DNA from: Verrucomicrobiota bacterium
Lineage (GTDB): Bacteria; Verrucomicrobiota; Verrucomicrobiia; Limisphaerales; JAFGQR01
Length of the DNA: 64,000 nucleotides
NCBI GenBank assembly: GCA_016935555.1
Contig: JAFGQR010000050.1
Location: 1-64,000, forward strand
Reading direction: 5' to 3'
How positions within the stretch are numbered: position 1 is the stretch's first letter; every line of letters starts with the position of its first letter. The notes under the pieces are model-generated. The model saw only the letters and a program-made list of their open reading frames with translations, did no database searches and was not told the DNA's origin. The position numbers and the translations under genes are program-made. Shown here in pieces: positions 27,007 to 34,283 of this stretch.

Positions 27007-28236
27007 ATGACAATCCCCCTGGGAAAAGCGGGCATAAGTGGCGCGTTGTGGTTGGCAGCGGCGATGGCGGGCTGGCCATCGGGCCGTGAGGCCCCATCCC
27101 CAGCCGGCGCCACGAACACGGTGTCCGCCCCGGCGCCGCTGGCGATTGTGCACGGGCCGCTGCTGCAGGCGCCTTCGGAGACGGGGATGACGGTATCGTG
27201 GGCGACCAGCCGGCGGTGCGTGTCGTGGGTGGAGTATCGGGCGGAGGGGGCATCGTCCTGGCGGACGCATCGGCCGGCGCACCACGGGCTGGTGGATGCG
27301 GATGTGACGCATCACAACGTGGTGTTGACGGGGTTGAAGGCGGGCGAGGGTTACGTTTACCGTGCGGTCTCGCGGGAGATCGTCGAGTTCAAGCCTTACC
27401 AGGTGACGTTTGGGGAGACCGTGACGAGCGCGGAGCACCGGTTTAGGACGCTGGATCCGGCCAAGGCGACTTTGAGGTTCGTGGTGCTCAACGACCGCCA
27501 CGAGAAGGTCGAGGCGCTGGCGGCGTCGCTGGCCTCGGTGGCATGGAGCCGTGTGGACGTGGTGTTCTTGAACGGCGACATGGTCAACGACGCGAAGGAC
27601 GAGCATCAGCTCTACCGCTGCGTGGTCGATCCGTGCGTCGACCATTTCGCCGCGCAGATCCCGCTGGTGTATGTCCGCGGCAACCACGACGCCCGGGGCA
27701 GCTTTGCGCGCCGTCTGCTGGACTATTTTCCCACCGAATCCGGCCGTTATTATTACACCCTCCGTCACGGGCCCGTGGCGTTTCTGGTGCTGGACAGCGG
27801 GGAGGACAAGACGGACCAGTCCGCCGAGTATAGCGGGCTGGTGGCGTTTGAGCCGTATTTGGAGGCCCAGGTTCGGTGGCTGGCCCGCCAGGTTGAAGCG
27901 ACCGACTTCCAACGCGCCCCGTTCCGCGTGTGCTTCCTGCATATCCCCCCCCTCCCGCGTCCGGACCCCAAATTCGTGCGTCCGCAATGGCTGGTGGACC
28001 ATGTCGTGCCGCTGTTGAACCGGGGGCGGGTGGACCTGTTGATTTGCGCCCACACCCACCGCTACGCCGTCCAGCAGGCCGGCCGGAACGGCCTCAACTT
28101 CCCGATGATCATCGGCGGGACCGAGACGGTGCTGGAGTGCGACGCGACGGCCGGCGAGTTGCGCGTGCGCGCGGTCGATTTGTCGGGCAAACCCCTGCGA
28201 CAGCTCGAGCCGATCCGGCGGCGGACCGGGGGGTGA
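27007..28236 (+). CDS. Exported metallophosphoesterase with PAP-like N-terminal domain
   Basis: A 409-aa protein. After a hydrophobic leader comes a fibronectin-III-like domain of the purple-acid-phosphatase type (GPLLQAPSETGMTVSWATSR..VLTGLKAGEGYVYRA, about 48-145), then a calcineurin-like phosphoesterase: LNDRHE (first metal motif), FLNGDMVND, VRGNHDARG, CFLHIPP and CAHTHRY. These supply the binuclear metal site, although the last motif has Ala for the usual Gly of GHTH and the first lacks the usual serine. The substrate is unknown; a phosphomonoester or phosphodiester in the periplasm is likely. The stop is followed after 58 bp by the truncated PHP gene start. Confidence 0.88.
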   Translation: MTIPLGKAGISGALWLAAAMAGWPSGREAPSPAGATNTVSAPAPLAIVHGPLLQAPSETGMTVSWATSRRCVSWVEYRAEGASSWRTHRPAHHGLVDADVTHHNVVLTGLKAGEGYVYRAVSREIVEFKPYQVTFGETVTSAEHRFRTLDPAKATLRFVVLNDRHEKVEALAASLASVAWSRVDVVFLNGDMVNDAKDEHQLYRCVVDPCVDHFAAQIPLVYVRGNHDARGSFARRLLDYFPTESGRYYYTLRHGPVAFLVLDSGEDKTDQSAEYSGLVAFEPYLEAQVRWLARQVEATDFQRAPFRVCFLHIPPLPRPDPKFVRPQWLVDHVVPLLNRGRVDLLICAHTHRYAVQQAGRNGLNFPMIIGGTETVLECDATAGELRVRAVDLSGKPLRQLEPIRRRTGG

Positions 28237-28294
28237 CGTTTCCCCAAGCCAAAATGGCTTCTCCAACCGGCGGGCGCCGCATAGTCTGCCGGGC

Positions 28295-28432
28295 ATGAAA
28301 ACCGTTTGCTGCGTTGCCGCATTGTTGCTGCCGGCCCTCCTGGCGCTGCCAGCCCGAGCCCACGAACCCGTCACCCGCGCGCGCGCGCCGATCCGGCTTC
28401 CGGACGTGCCGGGGTATGTGACCTTGAAATGT
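28295..28432 (+). pseudogene. 5' remnant of an exported PHP-domain phosphoesterase gene
   Basis: The first 46 codons give a good signal peptide (VAALLLPALLALPARA) and then LPDVPGYVTLKC. In exported PHP-domain proteins of related bacteria this segment is normally followed directly by DFHxHTVFSDG, the first metal-binding motif. Here the homology stops after the TGT cysteine codon, and the reading frame then runs antisense through dps, whose stop codon begins five bases later. The rest of the gene appears to have been deleted or replaced. The continuing ORF (to 28606) is not PHP-like. The identification of the parent family is from memory of that motif. Confidence 0.6.
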
Positions 28433-28437
28433 GGAAA

Positions 28438-28908
28438 TCAGCTTTTGAGGAAGCTCTTGAGCATCCAAACGGTTTTTTGGTGCAGCGTGATGCGTCCGAT
28501 CATCAGGTCCTGGCTCTCGGGATCGTTGGCGTCCCCGGCAAGGTCGCGCGCGCGGGCGGCGTCGGCGATCAACTTGTCGTTGGCGGTGATGAGGGCGCGC
28601 ACATAGCCTTCCTGGGAAATCGGCGCGGCGAATTCCTTCATTTGGGCGATTTGGGCGAACCGGGTGAGACCGCCGATGGCGTAGGCGCCGAGGGCGCGGA
28701 CGCGCTCGGCGATTTCGTCGATGGCGGTGAAGAGCTCTTCGTATTGCGTTTGGAAGGCGGTATGGAGGGCGAAGAAGCCCTGGCCTTCAACGTTCCAGTG
28801 CGCCAGGTGGGTTAACGCCATCAGGGCGTAGGAATCGGCGAGCACTTGGTTGAGGCTTTGGCTCAGGCTGGATCGGGGTTCGGCGGAGGCGGTTTTTGCG
28901 GTTTTCAT
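28438..28908 (-). CDS. dps: Dps family ferritin-like DNA-protection protein
   Basis: A 156-aa protein. The Dps signature HWNVEGQGFFALHTAFQTQYEELFTAIDEIAERVRALG is intact, with the ferroxidase His (HWN), the second His and the D/E residues of the dimer-interface iron site. It would form a dodecamer that oxidises ferrous iron with peroxide and shields DNA. A lysine-containing N-terminal tail (MKTAKTASA) is present, as in DNA-binding members. The start at 28908 is preferred to 28926. The gene is 56 bp downstream of the ECF sigma factor on the same strand, so it may be in that regulon or transcript. Its 3' end touches the truncated PHP gene. Confidence 0.93.
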   Translation of the reverse strand: MKTAKTASAEPRSSLSQSLNQVLADSYALMALTHLAHWNVEGQGFFALHTAFQTQYEELFTAIDEIAERVRALGAYAIGGLTRFAQIAQMKEFAAPISQEGYVRALITANDKLIADAARARDLAGDANDPESQDLMIGRITLHQKTVWMLKSFLKS

Positions 28909-28964
28909 GATCAATGGTCTCGTCACGTTTTGGAGGCGTATCTAAGCGGAGCGGAGGCGGCGCG

Positions 28965-29519
28965 TCAATGCTGTCGGATGTCGCGTTTCAACCAGGCGCG
29001 GGCGTAGGTCCAGAGGCTTTCGGCGGTGCGTTTGGCCAGTCCCAGGGCGGAGGCGGCTTCGTCCATGGTCATGCCGACGAAGTAGCGCAGTTTGACCAGT
29101 TCGGCGGCGGAGGGATCGTGATGGGCGAGGCGGTCGAGGGCTTCATGCACGGCAAGCAGTTCGTCGGGCGGCGCGGTGAGCACAATGGCGCATTCATCAA
29201 GCGGATGGTGGGAAGTGCCGCCGCCGCGTTTGAGGCTTTGTTTGCGGCGGGCGTGTTCGACGAGGATGCGCCGCATCGCTTCGGCGGCGGCCCCGAAGAA
29301 ATGGGCGCGGCTGGTCCAGTTTGGCTGGTTGGGGGCTGCGAGGCGCAGCCAGGCCTCGTGGACGAGCGCGGTCGGCTGGAGGGTGTGGCCGGCGGCTTCG
29401 CCGGCCATCTTGTGCATCGCCAGACGGCGCAGCTCATCGTAGAGCACCGGCAACAATTCGTCGGCGGCTCCGGCGTCCCCGTGCTGGATCGCATTCAGAA
29501 TGCGCGTCACGTCGGTCAT
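28965..29519 (-). CDS. ECF-type sigma factor of the TIGR02999 (ECF43-like) group
   Basis: A 184-aa sigma factor. Region 2 is YDELRRLAMHKMAGEAAGHTLQPTALVHEAWLRLA..RAHFFGAAAEAMRRILVEHARRK, the distinctive block of the group common in Planctomycetes, Verrucomicrobia and Acidobacteria. Region 4 is LVKLRYFVGMTMDEAASALGLAKRTAESLWTYARAWLKRDI, a helix-turn-helix. Its ATG overlaps the TGA of the preceding 59-aa gene (ATGA), which means translational coupling. No classical anti-sigma factor is adjacent; the neighbours are that small protein and a CPBP membrane protease, which raises the question of whether they control it. Dps lies immediately downstream. Confidence 0.92.
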   Translation of the reverse strand: MTDVTRILNAIQHGDAGAADELLPVLYDELRRLAMHKMAGEAAGHTLQPTALVHEAWLRLAAPNQPNWTSRAHFFGAAAEAMRRILVEHARRKQSLKRGGGTSHHPLDECAIVLTAPPDELLAVHEALDRLAHHDPSAAELVKLRYFVGMTMDEAASALGLAKRTAESLWTYARAWLKRDIRQH

Positions 29520-29695
29520 TGCGGGCAGGTGAAGACCAGTTCACGGTCCGAGTGCCGGCCCATGAAAAAGCGCGCGGTCCGGCCGGCGAGCTCGTATTGT
29601 CCAAGGTGATACCAACCATGCAGGGTGCCGTCCTCGGTGCGCCAAGCGGCTTCGATCCAGCGGCCGCCATTGACTTTGCGCGTGATATCGTACAC
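29516..29695 (-). CDS. 59-aa protein coupled to the ECF sigma factor (not in ORF track)
   Basis: Below the ORF-track length and with a GTG start (MYDITRKVNGGRW when initiated). The frame has strong coding character: aromatic and charged residues in IEAAWRTEDG, LHGWYHLGQYELAGR, ARFFMGRHSDRELVF and a final TCPQ. Its start lies 11 bp after the CPBP protease stop and its TGA overlaps the sigma factor ATG. No signal, membrane segment or cysteine pair is present, and I recognise no family. It could be a small beta-rich ligand- or sigma-binding protein. An upstream in-frame start is not available because the CPBP gene occupies the preceding DNA in another frame. Confidence 0.65.
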   Translation of the reverse strand: MYDITRKVNGGRWIEAAWRTEDGTLHGWYHLGQYELAGRTARFFMGRHSDRELVFTCPQ

Positions 29696-29706
29696 AGGAG
29701 GGCAGT

Positions 29707-30324
29707 CTACTCGCTGGACACCCGCGTGTCTCGCACGGAATCTGGAGTCCGACGGAGAAAGACCACCAGGGCCACAACATCATACAGCGCATGGCTCACG
29801 ATCGGCGCCAGCAGGTTCCCCGTCAGCCCATACACGATCCCGAGATACCCGCCCATCAGCGCCGCCATCGCCGCGTAGGTCCGGGTGACCGCGTGGCACA
29901 ACCCAAACAGCAGACTCGCCGCCAGCCACGCGCCCATCGCCGTCAAGCGGGGGCCGAGTCCATCCTGCAGCACCGCGCGAAACAGGCTTTCCTCGGCCAC
30001 GCCCGCGATGCATGAAATCGCCAGCAACTGCCCGACGGACCATGACCCCATGAAAGGGCGGACGTGCGTTTCCAGAAATTCGCGCAAGGCCGCCAGGGGC
30101 CGCCATCGGGAGCGCAGCATCCATCCGAACGCGGCGAGCATGGGAACCGCGGCCGCCGCTCCGTATGCAGCGTCCCGCGCCTCCCAGCGCAGCGTGCCCC
30201 AAACGGGCTGGCCGAGGCACCAGCCCAGCGCGACGGCGACGGCGAGCAGCGACAATTCCACCAGGCAACCGAGCAGGAACCCGCGCGGGCCTGGGGCGCG
30301 TGGTCGGGTTAGAGCGTCTCGCAA
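29707..30324 (-). CDS. CPBP family intramembrane metalloprotease
   Basis: A 205-aa polytopic membrane protein with hydrophobic segments near 15-40, 55-70, 95-115, 128-150 and 165-190. The Abi/CAAX-type motifs are in place: EESLFRAVLQ (EExxxR), CHAVTRTYAA (second histidine motif) and SHALYDVVALV (third). Members are glutamic-type membrane proteases (CAAX processing, bacteriocin self-immunity or signalling). It lies 70 bp after a Gfo/Idh gene and 11 bp before the 59-aa gene, in the same direction as the sigma factor, so a role in membrane-based sigma control is possible but unproven. Confidence 0.88.
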   Translation of the reverse strand: MRDALTRPRAPGPRGFLLGCLVELSLLAVAVALGWCLGQPVWGTLRWEARDAAYGAAAAVPMLAAFGWMLRSRWRPLAALREFLETHVRPFMGSWSVGQLLAISCIAGVAEESLFRAVLQDGLGPRLTAMGAWLAASLLFGLCHAVTRTYAAMAALMGGYLGIVYGLTGNLLAPIVSHALYDVVALVVFLRRTPDSVRDTRVSSE

Positions 30325-30394
30325 AGGGTTTCGAGCCGGCGGCGGGCGCGGCGCGAAGGCCGCGCGGGGCCGCTGGATTCAACCGTGATCGATC

Positions 30395-31693
30395 CTATCC
30401 TTGCCATGGCGCCCGCCCTTCGCGCGTGAGCCACGTGTTGGCTTCGTCGTCGCCAACAAACCTTTCCCGGGCCGGGTCCCATTTCAGGGCGCGCTTGTTC
30501 CAATAGGCGAGGTTGCCCAAGTGGCACACCGTCACCGACCGGGCGCCGATTTCGACGTCGCAGATGGGGCGCTGGCGGCTGCGGACGCACTGGAGAAAGT
30601 CCTGGAGGTGGCTGGTGCTGGAGTAGAGCTTGACCCGACCCGAGTTCGGCTTGTAATCCGCCGCCAGTTCCTCAGGCTCGGCTTTGAACCGGCCCCGGTC
30701 GACGCAGATTTTGCCATGCTCGCCCACGAACACGACGCCGAAGCCGTAGCCTTGGAGGCCGCCGTGATGCATGATGACGCCATTGGCGTATTTGTAAGTC
30801 AGCCGTTTGATCTCCTTGCCGTCCGGCGGCGTGATTTCCACGGGGCCGCTCTCGTCCATGCCCAGCCCCCACTGGGCGATGTCGAAATGGTGCGCGCCCC
30901 AGTCGGTCATGCCGCCACCCGAATACTCGCGGTAGTTGCGCCAGTTCGGAAAGTGGTTGTGCACGCCCCGGGGGCTGAGCACGGAGTTGTAAGGGCGCAT
31001 CGGCGCGGGGCCCAGCCAGAAATTCCAGTCCAGCCCGGGCTCGGCGGGTTCCTCGGGCAGGTCGCACCATTTGCTGGGGCCGCCCACGGATACATAGACG
31101 TCGCGGACCTTGCCGATGCGTCCGTTGCGGACCAGTTCGCAGGCCTTGAGAAACTCGCGGGAGGACCGCTGCATGCTGCCGGTTTGGAACACCCGCTCAT
31201 GGCGCCGCACGGCGTTGACCATCGCGCGCGCTTCGCCGATGGTGAGCGAAAGCGGTTTTTCGCAATAAATGTCCTTTTTGGCGGCGCAGGCTTGGATGAC
31301 CGGGATGGCGTGCCAGTGGTCGGGAGTGGCGATGCAGACGGCGTCGATGTCCTTGCGGGCCAGCAAGTCGCGGAAATCGTCGTAGGCGGAGCATGCCCCG
31401 GACCCGGACGCATTCCGTTTGGCGTAATGGTCATCAATGCGTTTCTTGCTCGCGTTGCGGCGGTTGGTGTCAACGTCGCAGACCGCGAGCACCTGCACCT
31501 GCTGGTTGCCCAGGAAGCCGCCCAGCAGACCGCGCCCCTGGGTGCCCACGCCGATAAACCCCATCGCGATCCGGTCGTTAACCGCGGTCTCGGCCCCCCA
31601 GACTGCGGAGGGGAGGATCAGGGGGGCGGCGGCGCCGAGGGCGCCTGTGGTTTTCAGGAAGGAGCGGCGGGTGGTGTGGATGGAGTAGTTCAT
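30395..31693 (-). CDS. Tat-exported Gfo/Idh/MocA family oxidoreductase
   Basis: A 432-aa protein starting MNYSIHTTRRSFLKTTGALGA, a twin-arginine signal. The Rossmann motif GFIGVGTQGRGLLGGF is near residue 46, and YCEKPLSLTIGEARAM carries the intact EKP catalytic motif. The C-terminal domain includes SGGGMTDWGAHHFDIAQWGLGMD, the conserved histidine-containing segment of the large verrucomicrobial and planctomycetal subgroup. The substrate is likely a sugar or inositol-type polyol. It is the first gene of the minus-strand run that continues with the CPBP protease and sigma factor, and diverges from the beta-propeller gene. Confidence 0.93.
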   Translation of the reverse strand: MNYSIHTTRRSFLKTTGALGAAAPLILPSAVWGAETAVNDRIAMGFIGVGTQGRGLLGGFLGNQQVQVLAVCDVDTNRRNASKKRIDDHYAKRNASGSGACSAYDDFRDLLARKDIDAVCIATPDHWHAIPVIQACAAKKDIYCEKPLSLTIGEARAMVNAVRRHERVFQTGSMQRSSREFLKACELVRNGRIGKVRDVYVSVGGPSKWCDLPEEPAEPGLDWNFWLGPAPMRPYNSVLSPRGVHNHFPNWRNYREYSGGGMTDWGAHHFDIAQWGLGMDESGPVEITPPDGKEIKRLTYKYANGVIMHHGGLQGYGFGVVFVGEHGKICVDRGRFKAEPEELAADYKPNSGRVKLYSSTSHLQDFLQCVRSRQRPICDVEIGARSVTVCHLGNLAYWNKRALKWDPARERFVGDDEANTWLTREGRAPWQG

Positions 31694-31903
31694 AGTGGGA
31701 TTGGTTCGGTTCGGCACAATTCAAGTTTTAGATGGATTCGGAACGGAATTATTCAGCGGACACGGGACGTCGCCCGCCCGCCGCGTTGAGGGGCGGTTTG
31801 GACTGGGGTAGGGCTGGCGTTGGCCTTCGCAGCCGCCCATACTCCGGGCGTGAACCTAACCTTTCAGAACCTGCCATGTCACCTCGGCGTCCTGCGGGCG
31901 CGG

Positions 31904-34195
31904 ATGCTGAATCCGATGCGTGCTCTGTTCGCCGTCGTCACCCTCGCCTTGACCGCTGCGAGCTCCGCCGCCAACCAGCCCCTGGTCCCGCGCTTGGTCG
32001 GCCCGTGGTGGACGATCGCCGGCGATCCCGATCTCGGCGTGTTGACCACGCCCCAACAGCAGCCGGTGGATTTTGGCATCTGGCAGGCCGCCGACGGCAC
32101 GTGGCAACTGTGGTCCTGCATTCGCGGCACGAAAGAACCAGGCAACACCCGGCTGTTCCACCGCTGGGAGGGCGCCCGGCTCACGGACCGGGACTGGACA
32201 CCGCGAGGCATTGCGCTCCAGGCCGATCCGGCCCTTGGGGAAACCCGAGGCGGTTTGCAGGCGCCGTATGTGCTCCGGCACGACGGGACGTTTTGGATGT
32301 TCTACGGCGACTGGGTGAACATCTGCCTTGCCACCAGCGCCGACGGAAAGACCTTCACCCGCCACCGCAATTCGGAAGGCAAGCCCCAGCTCGATTTCCC
32401 CGGCCCGGTGGACCGAACCCGCAACGGGCGCGATCCCATGGTGCTGCGCGCCGGCGGCCGATGGCACCTCTACCACACCGCTCACCCGGACAACCACGGC
32501 GCCGACTATGCCCGCACCTCGGACGACCTCCTTCACTGGAGCCATGAACGCCTCGTCGCCGCCGGCGGACGCGCCGGCACCGGCCCGTATTCCGCCGAGT
32601 GCCCCTTCGTCGCCGAGCCTCAGCCGGGGCATTTCTACCTGTTCCGCACCCAGCGTTACGGGAAGGCCGCGCAGACCAGGGTCTATCACTCCCGCGACCC
32701 GCTCGATTTCGGGGTTGGCCACGACGCCGGGCATTACGTGACGACGCTGCCGGTGGCGGCGCCGGAGGTGTTCCAGCACGAGGGCGCGTGGTATCTGGCG
32801 GCGCTCCTCCCGACCCTCAAAGGGATCCAGCTCACCCGCCTCGAATGGACGCACGCCCCGTCACAGGCTGCGGAGCCGTGCCGCATCGACGTGGTCGAGC
32901 AGGACAGCGGCTGGCCGGTGCCGCTGGTGGAACTGCGCACCACCCATCTGGCGCGCCTTGTGACCGACAACGCCGGCGTGATCGCCCTGGATCTGCCGGA
33001 AGTCATGGGACGCGACACGTGGTTCGACGTCGTCGGCCACGGCTATGAGGTGCCCAAGGATGGTTTTGGATTTCGCGGCGTGCGCTTGAAGCCCCAGCCG
33101 GGCCAAACCCTGCGCGTCACCGTGCGCCGCACCATCATCGCCAAGCGCCTCGGGCGCCTCACCGGCGCCGGCCTTTTTGCCGAAAGCCAAAAGCTCGGCC
33201 AGGACCTGGACTGGACCGAATCGGGCGTGTTCGGATGCGACAGCGTGCAGAACGCGGTGCATCGGGGGAAGCTGTATTGGGCGTGGGGCGACACCACGCT
33301 GCCGCACTATCCGCTGGGCATCTTCGACATGAGCAGCGCCACCACCGCCCCGCAGCCCCTCGAGTCGTTCAAACCCCCCGTGCGCCTGGTGTTCCATTAC
33401 TTCACCCTCCCCGGCGGCCGCCCGCGCGGCGTCGCCAAAATGCCCGGGACGGGTCCGACGTGGCTGAGCGGCTACGTGAGCCTGCCCACCGGCACCGGCG
33501 CGCCGCGGCTGGTCGCCACCTATGCGAAAATCAAGCCGCCCCTCGACGCCTATGAAACCGGCTTGTGCGCCTGGAATGACGACACCTCGCAGTTCGAGCC
33601 CCTCCGCGTGCTTTGGACCAAGTCCGACTCCGCCCCCAAGCCGCCGCCCGCTCCCGACGGGCATCCCTGCGTGGTGAAAGATCCGCAGGGCAAGACGTGG
33701 GTGTATTTCGGCAATCCGCTGCCGACGCTGCGCTGCCCCGCCACGTTCGAAGCCTGGCAGGACGCGTCGACCTGGGAAATCCTGCAGCCGCCCTCAGCGC
33801 TGGTTTCGGCGGCCGATGGCCAGGCGGTCAAACCCCACAGCGGTTCGCTGGCCTGGAATGCGTTCCGGCGGCGTTATGTGACGGTGTTTATGGAGGCGTT
33901 TGGCAAGCCCTCAACGTTTGGCGAACTGTGGTATGCCGAAGCCCCCGCACCCACCGGCCCGTGGGGCAGGGCGGTGAAAATCCTCAGCCACGACAACTAC
34001 ACGTTCTACAATCCGCGGCTGCACCCCGAGTTCACTCCGCCCGAGTCCCCCATGCTGCTGTTCGAGGGCACGTTCACGCAGCAGTTTGCCAACCGGCCGC
34101 CGCCGACCTCGCGCTACGACTATAACCAGGTGCTCTACCGCCTGGACCTGGACGATCCGGCGCTCGCGCCGGCGCAACGGCCGGCGGGCGGTTGA
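31904..34195 (+). CDS. Secreted two-module beta-propeller protein (GH43/GH32-like)
   Basis: A 763-aa protein with a signal peptide (MRALFAVVTLALTAASSAANQ, from 31916; the MLNPM start at 31904 adds four residues). The first module (about 25-330) reads as a five-bladed propeller of the GH43/GH32/GH62 type: WWTIAGDPDLG, YVLRHDGTFWMFYGDW, TRNGRDPMVLRAGGRWHLYHTA and GPYSAECPFVAE..YLFRTQRYG, with acidic residues where such enzymes place theirs. A short linker domain follows, then a second propeller-like module (WTESGVFGCDSVQNAVHRGKLYWAWGDTT to the end). It is probably a glycosidase or glycan-binding protein acting outside the cell. Catalytic residues cannot be assigned with confidence. Confidence 0.68.
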   Translation: MLNPMRALFAVVTLALTAASSAANQPLVPRLVGPWWTIAGDPDLGVLTTPQQQPVDFGIWQAADGTWQLWSCIRGTKEPGNTRLFHRWEGARLTDRDWTPRGIALQADPALGETRGGLQAPYVLRHDGTFWMFYGDWVNICLATSADGKTFTRHRNSEGKPQLDFPGPVDRTRNGRDPMVLRAGGRWHLYHTAHPDNHGADYARTSDDLLHWSHERLVAAGGRAGTGPYSAECPFVAEPQPGHFYLFRTQRYGKAAQTRVYHSRDPLDFGVGHDAGHYVTTLPVAAPEVFQHEGAWYLAALLPTLKGIQLTRLEWTHAPSQAAEPCRIDVVEQDSGWPVPLVELRTTHLARLVTDNAGVIALDLPEVMGRDTWFDVVGHGYEVPKDGFGFRGVRLKPQPGQTLRVTVRRTIIAKRLGRLTGAGLFAESQKLGQDLDWTESGVFGCDSVQNAVHRGKLYWAWGDTTLPHYPLGIFDMSSATTAPQPLESFKPPVRLVFHYFTLPGGRPRGVAKMPGTGPTWLSGYVSLPTGTGAPRLVATYAKIKPPLDAYETGLCAWNDDTSQFEPLRVLWTKSDSAPKPPPAPDGHPCVVKDPQGKTWVYFGNPLPTLRCPATFEAWQDASTWEILQPPSALVSAADGQAVKPHSGSLAWNAFRRRYVTVFMEAFGKPSTFGELWYAEAPAPTGPWGRAVKILSHDNYTFYNPRLHPEFTPPESPMLLFEGTFTQQFANRPPPTSRYDYNQVLYRLDLDDPALAPAQRPAGG

Positions 34196-34283
34196 AGTCG
34201 AGGCTCAAGGGACCGAAAGGACCCAAAGTGATCAGGCCAAACTTCCTCTTCACTCGCCGCCCCGATCGTGGCACGCTCAACCC

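Noticed and set aside
28433-28606. Continuation of the PHP-like frame
   Set aside because: From residue 47 on it is antisense to dps, which has a full ferroxidase signature.
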